A stretch of DNA of 64,000 bases from Oscillospiraceae bacterium (GCA_009784825.1 WQXO01000005.1:100876-164875); one strand, 5' to 3'. Shown: positions 33,076 through 42,830, numbered from the stretch's first letter. The notes: generated by a model not told the origin, from the sequence alone. Made by a program: numbers and translations.

Positions 33076-36000
33076 TTATTCATTCAGTTCCTGTTTCAAT
33101 AACCTTGACACCCCTTTTTCCTGCATGAACACACCGTAAAGCACGTCACACCCCTCAATGGTGGAACGCCTGTGCGTAATCATCATCAGCTGTGTGGTGT
33201 CAGAGTATTTCTTCAGATAGTTAATATACTGCGATACATTAACCTCATCTAACGCCGCATCAACCTCGTCAAGCATGCAGAAAGGTGTCGGACGGTGCAG
33301 TAATATAGAGAAATACAACGTAATCGCCACTAACGCTTTCTCCCCGCCGGAAAGTGCAATCAGATTGTTAATAACCTTGCCCGGAGGAGCAGCGTAGATT
33401 TCTATTCCCGAATTAAGCACATCTGATGAATCGGTCAGCTCTAACCTTGCACTGCCGCCACGGAACATTTCGGAGAAAATGCGGGTGAAATGTTTGTTTA
33501 TGTCGTTGAAACTCTCAAGGAATCTTGCACGGATTTCCACAGTTATTTCATTGATGAATTTTTCCAATTCCCGCTTAGCCGAGCGAACATCGTTTAACTG
33601 ACCGGACAGCTCCTCATGACGTTCCTTAACATTTATATATTCGTCGATTGCCGCAAAGTTAATGTCGCCGAGGGCACGAAGCTTCCGCTTGATTTCCGCC
33701 AATCTGGAATTGGCAGTCGTCACTTTTTCGATAACTGTTTCTGCCGCCTTTGCAACCGCCTCTGACGGGGTTAATGAATAGTTCTCCCACAATGCGGTTT
33801 TGATTTTTTCAGCAGAATTTTCAAGATTGTCTTTCTTTTCCAAAGCCGCCGCCAACGCACTCGCAAACTTGCCTTTTGCCTCGGTTTTTTCTCTGATTAA
33901 AGAATAGATTTCAGTGGCACGTTTTTCAAGCTCCTCGCTGCGTTTAATCAGTGCGGTGATTTCGTCTTTATTCTCGCCGAATTTCTTGTTAATGTCTTCA
34001 ATTTCAACACGTTTATTCTCGATTGCTTTAAACAGACCGTCGTTTTTTTCCTCTAAGGCGGATATTTCCGTCAGCAATGCACCGGAATCGTTTTTGACGT
34101 TTTCACGGCTACGGTTTAATTCTGCAATCTGATTATTCAGCCCCTCTATGTCCTTATCTCTGGTGAGCCGCTCTATATTTAATGCGGATATATTGTCGGA
34201 AATGTCCCTCCTGCGAGCGGAGGAGGTTTCTAATAATTTGTTCTTTTCGGCGGCAACAGTTTCCTGTTCGGACAGTTTTTCGGCGATTTCATTCAACTCG
34301 GTTTCGTGTTTTTTAATGGTTTCTTGTTCCTCTGAAATTCGCTTTTCACAGCGAGCTAACACTAATTCGGAGTTGCTTCGCTGTTCCTCAAACTGCCGAA
34401 GCATATCAAAAGTACCGTCAAGCTGTGCTGTCAAACGCAGCTCCTCACCGGAAATTTTAACTAATTCCTCCCGCATACCCTCACACTCTAACTTCATTTT
34501 AGCACACTCTGCCTCAAGGAGTTTGTGGTTGGCTTTCGATGTTTCTAACTCGGTTTCTAAGTTTTGTAATTGATTTGAGAGTGTTTCAATCTCACGCTTA
34601 CGGCTGATAATGCCCGCACTCTTATCAACACTCCCCCCTGTGAACGAGCCGCCTGCGTTAATTACCTGCCCGTCAAGTGTTACGATTTTAAACTTATAAC
34701 CGTATTTTTTTGCGATTACCGTGGCAACGTCAATATCCTCGGCGAATACGGTTCTTCCGAGCAGCGAGCGGATAATCCCCGAATATTTCTCATCGTGCTG
34801 AACTATTTCATGCCCTAAGCCGACGAACCCCTCCTCATCGTCTAACCCTTTTTGTTCGAGGATTCGCCCGTCAATTGAGGTCAGCGGCAGGAACGTGGCT
34901 CTGCCCGCCTTGTTTTCCTTCAGGAATTTTAAACAGCGTTTCGCAGTGGACTCATTCCCCACTATGATATTCTGTAACGCTGAACCCAACGCAGTTTCTG
35001 CCGCCACGGAATATTTTCCGTCAACCCTTACTATGTCTGCAACAGTTCCGTGAATGTCGCTTAATTTACCCTGTTTTGCGGCGGTTATAACGGATTTCAC
35101 GCTGGCATAATACCCCGCCATTGAACGCTCTACATCGTTAAGCACGTCGAACCGTGATTTCTTTTGGTTGAATTCTAAACGAATCCGCTCAAATTCCTCA
35201 CGGGTGGAATCGAATTTTTCCGCCTTTTTCTCGTATAACCGGCTGTATCCGGACAATTTATTCTCGGTTTCGGACTTTTGCTCGGTTAAGCTTTCGATTT
35301 GTTTTTCTAAGTCTTTAAGGCGTTGATTTTGTTTTTCAAATTCATCAGATTGACCGGAAAGAATTTCGTTGGCTTCGTCTAATTGTGATTTCAGATTTTC
35401 CGCAGATTCTTTTGAGCGGGAAATGTAGATTTCTGCCGACGCTTTAGCACTGTATAACTCGCCGATAATTCGGTCAATTTCACGGTGTTCGGTGTCCAAT
35501 GCGGAATTCTCGGTGTCTATTGCGGTTAATGCCAGGTTCTCGTTGATTAGATTTTTGTCGATATTTGTGATTGATTTTTCTATAACGACAATCTGCTTTT
35601 TGAACTCCTCAACTCTTTGAACAAGCTCAGTATCGCTCTTTTCAGAAATTTTAATCTGTTCTTTTATGGCGGAAATTCTGCCGTCGTTATGCGAAATTTC
35701 CGATTCGGTGGTGGCGATTGCGGTGTTTGCTTCGTTTATCTTTTCTCTTGACGAATCGCTTTGGCGGTTCAACCTGTCCCGCTCCCCCTCTATGCTCTGC
35801 CGCTTTTCGGAAACGGTTTCGGTTTCTGCATCCAAATCCTCGATTTCCCGCTCGAAATGCTCACATTCCCCCTGATTAAGTAAAACGCTGTTCTCGATGT
35901 TTACGAGATTGTTCCCGATAGCGTCAAGCTCCCTCACGCTTAATGCCACACTCAGGACTTCCTCCTCGTCCATAAGCTCACGGGCTTTTTTCGCTTTTTC

Positions 36001-36627
36001 CGCTTGTTTTTCTAAAACAGGCAGACGGGTTTGCAATTCGGTTTCTATGTCCAACAACCGCAGAAGGTGGTCTTCTGTGCGTGAAAGGTTACGCTCGGCT
36101 TCGTCTTTCTGGTGCAGGAATTTCGACACGCCTGCCGCCTCTTCAAAGACCTCACGCCTGTTCGCCGCCTTGGAGTTGACGATTTCTTCAATCCGCCCCT
36201 GCCCGATTATCGAATAACCGTCACGCCCCAGTCCTGTCCCCATGAACAGGGTATGCACGTCCTTTAAGCGGGACTTTATGCCGTTGATAAGATACTCGCT
36301 TTCACCCGTGCGGTAGAGCTTTCTTGTAATAACAACCTCGTCGTTGTCAACAAGCAGCCGCCTGTCAGAATTGTCAATTGTCAGAGCAACCTTAGCAACT
36401 CCCATTGAACGGCGGGTTTCTGTTCCGTGGAATATGACGTCCTCCATTTTATCGCCACGCAACGTCTTAGCCCCCTGCTCGCCCATTACCCAGCGGAGTG
36501 CGTCGCTTATGTTGCTTTTCCCGTGACCGTTCCTGCCGACGATTGCAGTTGTTTTGGTGTCGAACAACAAAACAGTCTTGTCGGGGAAGGATTTGAAGCC
36601 TTGAATTTCTAACGATTTAAAGTACAT
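33076..36627 (-). CDS. smc: Chromosome segregation protein SMC
   Basis: The 1,183-residue protein has Walker A GRNGHGKSN (31-39), two long coiled coils, a hinge (about 500-660, with GSFTGGS near its end), the ABC signature LSGGEKALVAITLYFS (about 1087-1102) and Walker B FCMLDEVDAALDE. It is the ATPase core of the SMC-ScpAB condensin. It overlaps the upstream radical SAM gene by 11 bases and belongs to the plsX-rnc cluster. The usual ftsY is not downstream; the DUF6883/DUF4926 pair and fhs follow instead. Confidence 0.97.
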   Translation of the reverse strand: MYFKSLEIQGFKSFPDKTVLLFDTKTTAIVGRNGHGKSNISDALRWVMGEQGAKTLRGDKMEDVIFHGTETRRSMGVAKVALTIDNSDRRLLVDNDEVVITRKLYRTGESEYLINGIKSRLKDVHTLFMGTGLGRDGYSIIGQGRIEEIVNSKAANRREVFEEAAGVSKFLHQKDEAERNLSRTEDHLLRLLDIETELQTRLPVLEKQAEKAKKARELMDEEEVLSVALSVRELDAIGNNLVNIENSVLLNQGECEHFEREIEDLDAETETVSEKRQSIEGERDRLNRQSDSSREKINEANTAIATTESEISHNDGRISAIKEQIKISEKSDTELVQRVEEFKKQIVVIEKSITNIDKNLINENLALTAIDTENSALDTEHREIDRIIGELYSAKASAEIYISRSKESAENLKSQLDEANEILSGQSDEFEKQNQRLKDLEKQIESLTEQKSETENKLSGYSRLYEKKAEKFDSTREEFERIRLEFNQKKSRFDVLNDVERSMAGYYASVKSVITAAKQGKLSDIHGTVADIVRVDGKYSVAAETALGSALQNIIVGNESTAKRCLKFLKENKAGRATFLPLTSIDGRILEQKGLDDEEGFVGLGHEIVQHDEKYSGIIRSLLGRTVFAEDIDVATVIAKKYGYKFKIVTLDGQVINAGGSFTGGSVDKSAGIISRKREIETLSNQLQNLETELETSKANHKLLEAECAKMKLECEGMREELVKISGEELRLTAQLDGTFDMLRQFEEQRSNSELVLARCEKRISEEQETIKKHETELNEIAEKLSEQETVAAEKNKLLETSSARRRDISDNISALNIERLTRDKDIEGLNNQIAELNRSRENVKNDSGALLTEISALEEKNDGLFKAIENKRVEIEDINKKFGENKDEITALIKRSEELEKRATEIYSLIREKTEAKGKFASALAAALEKKDNLENSAEKIKTALWENYSLTPSEAVAKAAETVIEKVTTANSRLAEIKRKLRALGDINFAAIDEYINVKERHEELSGQLNDVRSAKRELEKFINEITVEIRARFLESFNDINKHFTRIFSEMFRGGSARLELTDSSDVLNSGIEIYAAPPGKVINNLIALSGGEKALVAITLYFSILLHRPTPFCMLDEVDAALDEVNVSQYINYLKKYSDTTQLMMITHRRSTIEGCDVLYGVFMQEKGVSRLLKQELNE

Positions 36628-37561
36628 GGATTTTTAATTCCTCGCCTTGTTTTTCTTTTATTCTGTAGGTGAACCCTAATTCTTCTAATTTTCGCTTGTT
36701 TTCGCCCTTGTGTCCGTTGATTTTGCTGATGTTACGTTTGTCGGTGAATATGCGGAATTTGTTTGAACCTGCATTCTTCATAAATTCATATATCTTATTA
36801 AAGTAATACCGCCCTATGATTAACTCGCCTATGATATTACCGGGATAGTTTAACCCGATGCGTATTACACGTATATTATTTTGAACCAACCTTTTATATA
36901 TTTCAGAGCATAATTCAATAGTTTCCTCCTGTGAAAACGGCGTGTGTCCTATTTCAAAAAGCCGTGTCCCCTCGAATACCTCAAGCGGGTATATCCGCAC
37001 AGTGTCGGGATTTAGTTTTATTAATTCATCTGCGGTATACAGCGATTTTTCATATGTGTCCTTGTACAATCCGGTCATCATCTGTAAGCCTAATTCAAAC
37101 TCATAATTCTTAATCAGCTTTGCGGAGGCTCTTACGCTTTCAGAACTATGTCCCCGATTATTGGCAGAAAGCACCTCATCGTCCATACTTTGTGCCCCTA
37201 ACTCAATTGCGGTTACGCCGAACCGGTTTAACTGTGCGAGAACTGCTTCATTTATATAATCCGGGCGGGTGGATATACGAATTCCCGTAAACACATCGTG
37301 TTTTTGCAAATATTCATTTGCGACGGTCAGCAGTTGTTCACGATAATCGTTTTCTAAAGCCGTGAACGTCCCTCCGAAAAACGCAATTTCTGCCGACATT
37401 TTTCGCCGATTAAGTGAAAGAACATGTTCATCGAGAATTGTACGAATGTCCAAAGCGGTTACCGATTTTGCTTTTTCGGTAATGGCATTTTTGTTGCAGA
37501 ACGAGCATTTATGCGGGCAGCCCAAGTGCGGTATAAATATGGAGGCGTTAGTCTTTTTCAT
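36617..37561 (-). CDS. Radical SAM protein, Elp3-like domain
   Basis: The 314-residue protein has a cysteine cluster CPHKCSFC (C-x3-C-x2-C) near residue 15, FFGGTFTAL (about 63), RPDYI and the SAM-domain block AIELGAQSMDDEVL. A radical SAM gene between rnc and smc is usual in Clostridia, but its substrate is unknown. The lack of an acetyltransferase domain argues against true Elp3. It overlaps rnc by 14 bases and smc by 11, so all are in one operon. Confidence 0.85.
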   Translation of the reverse strand: MKKTNASIFIPHLGCPHKCSFCNKNAITEKAKSVTALDIRTILDEHVLSLNRRKMSAEIAFFGGTFTALENDYREQLLTVANEYLQKHDVFTGIRISTRPDYINEAVLAQLNRFGVTAIELGAQSMDDEVLSANNRGHSSESVRASAKLIKNYEFELGLQMMTGLYKDTYEKSLYTADELIKLNPDTVRIYPLEVFEGTRLFEIGHTPFSQEETIELCSEIYKRLVQNNIRVIRIGLNYPGNIIGELIIGRYYFNKIYEFMKNAGSNKFRIFTDKRNISKINGHKGENKRKLEELGFTYRIKEKQGEELKIHVL

Positions 37562-38231
37562 AACCCATTTTCTTCAATGCGGCAAGTGCGGCTTGCTGCT
37601 CTGCTTCTTTCTTGCTCCTGCCACTGCCCGTACCTTCGATTTTTTTATTAATTAACACATTTGCCGTGAATGTCTTGCTGTGTGCCAACCCCTCCTCACC
37701 GACTAATTCGTAGCTTATGCGGTTTTCGGGGTTTTGTTGAACTATCTCCTGTAAAGCGGTTTTATAGTCGCCCGAGAATAATTTACCGCTTTTGAGCGTT
37801 TTTTTATCCGGCAGAAACGGTATGACAAATTCGGTTGCCGCCGCTAACCCGCTGTCGAGATAAATCGCCGCTATAACCGCCTCAAACGCATCAGCGAGAA
37901 TGGATTTCCTACCCCGTCCTCCCGAAGCCTCCTCGCCCTTACCTAAGTGAAGCTCTCTCCCTAAGTCGATTTTCACTGCATACTTGTATAACGCCGGTTC
38001 GCAGACGAGGGCGGCTCGCAGCTTCGTCAAATCCCCCTCCGAATGGGTGGCGAGCGTTTCATAAAGATGTTTCGCCACGACCATGCCAAGAACACTGTCC
38101 CCCAAGAATTCCAACCGTTCATAACAAAAGCTGTCAACAGAATATGACGAGTGGGTGAGTGCCTCTTTAAGCAGATTTTTATTTTTAAAAGTATAACCGA
38201 TTTTTTTCTCGAAGTTTTTTAAATCGTTCAT
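37548..38231 (-). CDS. rnc: Ribonuclease III
   Basis: The 227-residue protein has the catalytic signature YERLEFLGDSVLGMVVAKHL (about 37-56), a second acidic motif in LADAFEAVIAAIYLD, and a C-terminal double-stranded-RNA-binding domain ending GSGRSKKEAEQQAALAALKK. It cleaves dsRNA, including rRNA precursors. Convergent sense-antisense pairs such as the toxin locus here are possible substrates, which is inference. It overlaps plsX by 4 bases. Confidence 0.97.
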   Translation of the reverse strand: MNDLKNFEKKIGYTFKNKNLLKEALTHSSYSVDSFCYERLEFLGDSVLGMVVAKHLYETLATHSEGDLTKLRAALVCEPALYKYAVKIDLGRELHLGKGEEASGGRGRKSILADAFEAVIAAIYLDSGLAAATEFVIPFLPDKKTLKSGKLFSGDYKTALQEIVQQNPENRISYELVGEEGLAHSKTFTANVLINKKIEGTGSGRSKKEAEQQAALAALKKMGYEKD

Positions 38232-39244
38232 TTGATTGCCTTTTGTATTTCTTCTATGGCGTTCGATTCTACGAATTTGACCGCTTGTTTTATTGCGTTT
38301 TTGAACGCCTTCGCATCACTCGAACCGTGTGCTTTTATGACAGGTTTTGCCGTTCCGAGCAAGGGTGAACCGCCGATTTCACGATAGTCTGCTTTTCTTG
38401 AAATGTCCTTAACGCCGCCTTTTGCGAGCAGGTATCCCACTTTAGTTGCACCGTTTTTAGTGAACAAGTCCTTGAGTGAGCGTTTCATAAACGCACCCAT
38501 ACCCTCAACAGCCTTGAGGTAGATGTTCCCCGTGAAGCCGTCGGTCACTACCACGTCACACACCCCCAACGGAACGTCACGTGCTTCTACATTTCCTATG
38601 AAATTAATGGGGGCATTTTTTAATAAAGCGTGTGTTTCAAGCTCCAACGCTCGTCCTTTTTCTTCCTCTGTGCCGATGTTCAAAAGACCAATACGAGGGT
38701 TGGTCACACCCATAGTTTTTTCAGCGTAGATACTGCCCATTATTGCGAATTGAACAAGCATGTCGGGGCGGCATTCCAAATTTGCCCCCCCATCCAGAAG
38801 AAGGTAATGGAACGAACTTCCCGGCGAAGCCGGGCTTGCCTCCGGAGGCACTCCGGGCATGATGGGGGCTAATGCAGGTCGCTTAATCCCTTTTATCCGC
38901 CCGATAACTACGCTCCCTCCGGTCATAAGTGCCGCTGTACTCCCCGCACTCACGAACGCCTGTGCTTCACCGCTTTTCACAAGGGAGAACCCCACACCCA
39001 TTGACGTTCCCGCCTTTGAGCTTCGTATGTCAAGGGGGTTGTCCTCGACTTGGATAACGCCGTCTGCGTTTTCAATGGTGATATTTTTATAAGACAGCCC
39101 CAATGCGGAAAAGCGGGACTTTAAAATTTTCTCGTCCCCCGTAATGATAATCTGGGGGTTAAATTCCTCCACCGCCCAAACACAGCCTTTGATTACCTCA
39201 TCAGGGGAATTGTCGCCGCCGAACCCGTCAATTACTATTTTCAT
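38228..39244 (-). CDS. plsX: Phosphate acyltransferase PlsX with palindromic in-frame insert
   Basis: Starting at ATG 39244 (MKIVIDGFGGDNSP) the protein is 338 residues. ATG 39256 is possible; neither has a good SD. The blocks FVSAGSTAALMTGG, GRIKGIKRPALAP, LLLDGGANLECRP and VVTDGFTGNIYLK identify PlsX, which makes acyl-phosphate from acyl-ACP for phospholipid synthesis. Between APIMP and LLLD, where relatives have about 8 residues, this protein has about 18 (GVPPEASPASPGSSFHY), encoded by a GC-rich palindromic element. The acpP gene usual between plsX and rnc is missing. Confidence 0.95.
   Translation of the reverse strand: MKIVIDGFGGDNSPDEVIKGCVWAVEEFNPQIIITGDEKILKSRFSALGLSYKNITIENADGVIQVEDNPLDIRSSKAGTSMGVGFSLVKSGEAQAFVSAGSTAALMTGGSVVIGRIKGIKRPALAPIMPGVPPEASPASPGSSFHYLLLDGGANLECRPDMLVQFAIMGSIYAEKTMGVTNPRIGLLNIGTEEEKGRALELETHALLKNAPINFIGNVEARDVPLGVCDVVVTDGFTGNIYLKAVEGMGAFMKRSLKDLFTKNGATKVGYLLAKGGVKDISRKADYREIGGSPLLGTAKPVIKAHGSSDAKAFKNAIKQAVKFVESNAIEEIQKAIK
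38820..38858. repeat. GC-rich palindromic element inserted in frame in plsX
   Basis: Consecutive palindromes CCCGGCGAAGCCGGG and GCCTCCGGAGGC, then ACTCCGGG, in otherwise AT-richer coding DNA. It keeps the plsX frame and adds about 10 residues. Confidence 0.75.
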
Positions 39245-39325
39245 AATACACGCCATGCGTGGTTTAAAGCACGCACCAACAAGTGGCGAAACTATGCTTT
39301 TTCCACGTTCCTTTCTTGATTTCTT

Positions 39326-40591
39326 TCAAACTATTCTCCTTAAATCCTCCAAAGCTCTGTGAGCCATTTTTTCATAACGCTCCTGTTTATTCTTTATGGT
39401 TGTTTCTAAAGGCGGGAGCAGCCCCATATTCGCCCCCATAGGCTGGAAATTGTCGTTTGGTGTGCTTATATAATTCGATAATGCACCTAAAATTGTGGTA
39501 GGCGGTAATTTAATTCGTTTTACAAAAGACATTCCCGCAACAATCCCGCTTGCCGCACTTTCCATATACCCCTCAACACCGGTAATCTGCCCCGCAAAGT
39601 AAATGTTATCTGAGCCTTTTAACATAAAGTTATTATCAAGCAGTCGGGGGCTATTTATGAATGTGTTCCTGTGCATGACCCCGTAACGGACGAATTCCGC
39701 TTTTTCCAATCCCGGGATTAACTGAAATACACGCTGTTGTTCCCCGAATTTCAAATTTGTCTGGAAACCGACAAGGTTATACATTGAACCCTGTGCGTTC
39801 TCTTTTCGCAACTGCACAACTGCGTATGGTCTTATACCGTTCCTTGAATCGACTAAACCCACCGGTTTCATGCACCCGTATCTTACGGAGTCAATACCAC
39901 GTTTCGCCAAAACCTCAACCGGCATACAGCCCTCGTATACGGTCAGCTTATCTATTTCATGTAAATCGGCGGTTTCGGCAGTCACAAGTGCGTTATAAAA
40001 AACTTGATATTCTTCACGGGTCATGGGGCAGTTTATATAATCGGGGTCACCCTTGTTATATCGAGAGGCGAAAAACGCCTTGTCCATGTCAATGCTTTCA
40101 TAAGTTACAACAGGAGCTGCAGCGTCGTAAAAACTTAAAAACCCGCCGCATTTCTGTTTAATCGACATCGCAAAATCATCACTTGTTAACGGGCCTGTTG
40201 CAATAATAGCGTTGCTTTTCGGGAACTCGGTGATTTCCTCACAAATGACCTCTATATTCGGGTCAGCAGAAATTCTTCGTGTGATTTCGTCAGAGAACAC
40301 CGTTCGGTCAACCGCAAGGGCACCCCCTGCAGGGACTTTCGTGAGTTCGGCGACTTGAAGCGTCAGCGAGTTAAACAACCGCATTTCCATTTTTAACAAC
40401 CCCGAAGCTGTCGATAACCTGTTTGCTTTTAGTGAATTACTGCATACCAATTCGGCGAAGCCTGCGTGATTGTGTGCGGTGGAATACTTTTTGGGCTTCA
40501 TCTCATATAGCTTTACATGAAAACCGTTGCGGGATAATATATGAGCGGCTTCCACCCCGGCAAGACCTGCCCCGATAACGGTTACGGTCAT
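39326..40591 (-). CDS. trmFO: Methylenetetrahydrofolate-tRNA-(uracil-5-)-methyltransferase TrmFO
   Basis: The 421-residue flavoprotein has the FAD-binding start VIGAGLAGVEAAHILSRNG, EMKPKKYSTAHNHAGFAELVCSNSLKAN split over two blocks, the catalytic-region CPMTREEYQVFYNAL and the C-terminal GQITGVEGYMESAASG. It makes the m5U54 of tRNA with methylene-THF, which links it to folate metabolism (fhs in the same block). It is slightly shorter than the usual 435 residues. SD GAGGTGA precedes the ATG. Confidence 0.95.
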   Translation of the reverse strand: MTVTVIGAGLAGVEAAHILSRNGFHVKLYEMKPKKYSTAHNHAGFAELVCSNSLKANRLSTASGLLKMEMRLFNSLTLQVAELTKVPAGGALAVDRTVFSDEITRRISADPNIEVICEEITEFPKSNAIIATGPLTSDDFAMSIKQKCGGFLSFYDAAAPVVTYESIDMDKAFFASRYNKGDPDYINCPMTREEYQVFYNALVTAETADLHEIDKLTVYEGCMPVEVLAKRGIDSVRYGCMKPVGLVDSRNGIRPYAVVQLRKENAQGSMYNLVGFQTNLKFGEQQRVFQLIPGLEKAEFVRYGVMHRNTFINSPRLLDNNFMLKGSDNIYFAGQITGVEGYMESAASGIVAGMSFVKRIKLPPTTILGALSNYISTPNDNFQPMGANMGLLPPLETTIKNKQERYEKMAHRALEDLRRIV

Positions 40592-40619
40592 AATCTCACC
40601 TCATACTTGTTAAATTATA

Positions 40620-40637
40620 AAACCGCCTAAGCGGTTT
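40620..40637 (-). terminator. Terminator overlapping the stop of the HD-domain gene
   Basis: On the minus strand AAACCGC-TTAG-GCGGTTT followed by TATAATTT. The TAA stop of the upstream gene overlaps the stem. It probably reduces read-through into trmFO. Confidence 0.6.
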
Positions 40638-41091
40638 AATCGTAATTGTAACGCAGGATTTTGAATGTTTCCAAAAGTGAAACATACTTGTCCACGGCAC
40701 AAACCACCCACGCCTCCCTGCACCTCGGCATATTGGCAAAGGTCATGGGCCACATGTGCTTGCGGATAATGTCACGTTCTCTTCGATTAAGCGAGAACTG
40801 CTTCCCCGCATTTTCGAGGGCGATACGGGGGTGCTTAAACCCATGTAACTTATCCCAGTCGTCATGCCAGTCATACAGGAAAAAGTCATGCAACAACGCT
40901 CCTCGGATAAGACTGCGTTCGTCTACCCTTAAGCGGATTTTCCGTGCGAACGCCTGAGAGTATTTCGCAACAGCAATGCTGTGAGAATACACCGTGACTT
41001 TTCCGTGTTGGATATATTTTTTGCTTTGCCGCATTTCCGGCGTTGACAGAATGTCTTTCGCCGCCTCATTAAATAACGAATTCTTCCCCAT
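40636..41091 (-). CDS. HD-domain hydrolase-like protein
   Basis: The 151-residue protein contains an HD metal site: His37 in VYSHSIAVAKY, then LLHDFFLYDWH with His68-Asp69, and further His residues in FKHPRIALENA and IRKHMWPMTF. This small HD family is common in Clostridia and its substrate is unknown, perhaps a nucleotide or phosphate ester. SD GAGGAA precedes the ATG. It sits between trmFO and a membrane protein gene on the same strand. Confidence 0.85.
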   Translation of the reverse strand: MGKNSLFNEAAKDILSTPEMRQSKKYIQHGKVTVYSHSIAVAKYSQAFARKIRLRVDERSLIRGALLHDFFLYDWHDDWDKLHGFKHPRIALENAGKQFSLNRRERDIIRKHMWPMTFANMPRCREAWVVCAVDKYVSLLETFKILRYNYD

Positions 41092-41097
41092 ATATAT

Positions 41098-41853
41098 CTA
41101 TTCCTCGTTTTCGGGTTTTTCCGGATTTTCGAGATTTTCTGTATTTTCGAGATTTTCTGTATTTTCGGATTGTTTGAAAGGGTTGGTGATTTTCGGGTTC
41201 CATATTTGAATGTTTTCCTCGGCGAGAATTTTCAGACGATATTTCATCGCTTCACGGATTTGTCTGGGTGTGCCTATTCGCATAATCGTTTTAAGCAGCA
41301 TTTCCCGAACCTGTTCGTTAGGCAGCTTCGCCACAATCCTCCTGAAGCTGACCTGCCGCCTGATTTGGATAGAAGCGTCGGTCAGCATAATCACCGCCAT
41401 CATAATACAGGTGATTCCCCGAATAAGCGGGTCGATTGATAAAACTATCGGGGATACAAAATCATAAAGCACATAGGTTACGAATAACGCCTGCACCCCC
41501 CAGAAAAGCGATGACATAAGTGAAATGCGGTTCTTATAGGTGAAAGGCAGCATACTGTAATCCCAGAACTGCTTTTTAAACACCCGCTCTAATATACTTC
41601 CGACAAGGTATTCTAAAACCGTTGCCGCACCCAACCCCGCCATGTATACTAAAAAACCGTTGTCCTTCAGCGGAATACCGATTAACGCCATCATAATTCC
41701 GCCGACACCGTAAATAGGGATATACGGACCTGCCAAGAAACCTCGATTGATTAACCGCCTGTGATACAGCGATTCAATCGTGCTTTCGAGAAACCAGCCC
41801 ATAATATTAAAAACAAAAAATAAAAATAACCAGTAGGAAAGAATTTCTAACAT
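41098..41853 (-). CDS. Putative ABC-transporter type IV membrane protein (PF06541 type)
   Basis: I choose ATG 41853, five bases after the upstream stop, over the tracked TTG 41868. The 251-residue protein has about five membrane segments and the family blocks FNIMGWFLESTIESL, NRGFLAGPYIPIYGVGG and EYLVGSILERVFKKQFWDYS. The family name is historical and transport is not demonstrated. The C-terminus is a low-complexity Glu/Asn tail (ENTENLENTENLENPEKPENEE in part) built from 18-bp tandem repeats. Confidence 0.82.
   Translation of the reverse strand: MLEILSYWLFLFFVFNIMGWFLESTIESLYHRRLINRGFLAGPYIPIYGVGGIMMALIGIPLKDNGFLVYMAGLGAATVLEYLVGSILERVFKKQFWDYSMLPFTYKNRISLMSSLFWGVQALFVTYVLYDFVSPIVLSIDPLIRGITCIMMAVIMLTDASIQIRRQVSFRRIVAKLPNEQVREMLLKTIMRIGTPRQIREAMKYRLKILAEENIQIWNPKITNPFKQSENTENLENTENLENPEKPENEE
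41125..41168 (-). repeat. 18-bp tandem repeat encoding the acidic C-terminal tail
   Basis: Two perfect copies of ATTTTCGAGATTTTCTGT (plus strand) and a partial third encode NTENLE units. Copy number may vary by slippage. Confidence 0.85.
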
Positions 41854-41858
41854 TAATT

Positions 41859-42680
41859 TTACCGCCAAAATGTACCTTGATTTTGTTTCATTCTCAATGC
41901 GAGAGCGTCTGCGTCAAACCGCTTCCAGTCTGTTTCACCCTCTTGAATTTCTAATGAGCAGCGGTCAAACTCGTTTTTGTGCCTCAACATAACGCTTGCG
42001 TGGACTTTTTCGTTGTCAGTTCCGCTGTTTAACCGTGCATACTCCGCCTCATTAAATTCGGGATATATATCGACATACCCGTCACCCTTGTCAATTATAA
42101 TGCGAAAAGCGGTAGCTTCATATACAGTGGGGGAGGTTTCAACCGCACAGAACACAATGTATTCATACTCCTCCGTCTTATTTTTGACATATATGTTGTA
42201 GAATATTACGTTGCTGTCCTCGTTATAGTTTTCCTTGGTGTATTCAATAACCGCATCAGCCGCATTAACAACAGCGTTGTTCACTTGTAAAATGTCAAGC
42301 CCGAAGAAATGCAGATAACACAGAAATGCACCGCCCGAAACGCCGATTATTAAAATAAGCGGCAAAAGCACAAGGAACAGCTTTAAGGACGCCATCTTAG
42401 GATTGGACGCTTTTTTCGCTTTTTTTATGGCAGCCGGCGAAGCAAAACCAAAGCTAAACTCATCTCCCTCAATGACCTCGTCCTCCCGGTCGTCCATATC
42501 AGAAAAGCTTGGAGAAAATGAAGCAGGGGGACTCGCTTGCTGTGGAACCTCGGCTACGGGTGCAGGTTCAGCAGGAGCAGGAGCCGGTGCGGGTTCGCTG
42601 ACAGGCACTGCTTGCGGCGGTGTCGGCTCTGCCGTTTCCCCGAACATTTTATTTATTTCATTGTTGTTATTAACTTCCAT
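41859..42680 (-). CDS. Membrane-anchored protein with Pro/Ala-rich N-terminus
   Basis: The 273-residue protein has a low-complexity cytoplasmic stretch rich in Pro, Ala and Glu (about 15-55), an acidic segment, one transmembrane helix (LFLVLLPLILIIGVSGGAFL, about 100-119) and an extracytoplasmic domain of about 150 residues. I recognise no family. It is the first gene after a good minus-strand promoter and has a strong SD (AAGGAGA). It is followed by the PF06541-type gene. Confidence 0.75.
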   Translation of the reverse strand: MEVNNNNEINKMFGETAEPTPPQAVPVSEPAPAPAPAEPAPVAEVPQQASPPASFSPSFSDMDDREDEVIEGDEFSFGFASPAAIKKAKKASNPKMASLKLFLVLLPLILIIGVSGGAFLCYLHFFGLDILQVNNAVVNAADAVIEYTKENYNEDSNVIFYNIYVKNKTEEYEYIVFCAVETSPTVYEATAFRIIIDKGDGYVDIYPEFNEAEYARLNSGTDNEKVHASVMLRHKNEFDRCSLEIQEGETDWKRFDADALALRMKQNQGTFWR

Positions 42681-42730
42681 GGCGTAATCTCCTTATAATA
42701 AACCGATACGGAGTATCAGATACATAGTAT

Positions 42731-42759
42731 ATAATAGCACTTTTATTTTAATTTGTCAA
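42731..42759 (-). promoter_or_regulatory. Sigma-A promoter for the minus-strand block
   Basis: On the minus strand TTGACA, 17-bp spacer, TATTAT. It is back-to-back with the plus-strand promoter at 42767. Confidence 0.75.
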
Positions 42760-42766
42760 TTCTTAC

Positions 42767-42795
42767 TTTACATTTTAAGGAAAATATGCTAATAT
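42767..42795 (+). promoter_or_regulatory. Sigma-A promoter for gene 42831
   Basis: TTTACA, 17-bp spacer, TAATAT. The predicted leader is about 30 bases with the SD AAAGGAA. Confidence 0.6.
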
Positions 42796-42830
42796 TAGGT
42801 ATTCTTTTGAAAAATGAAAGGAAATATGTC

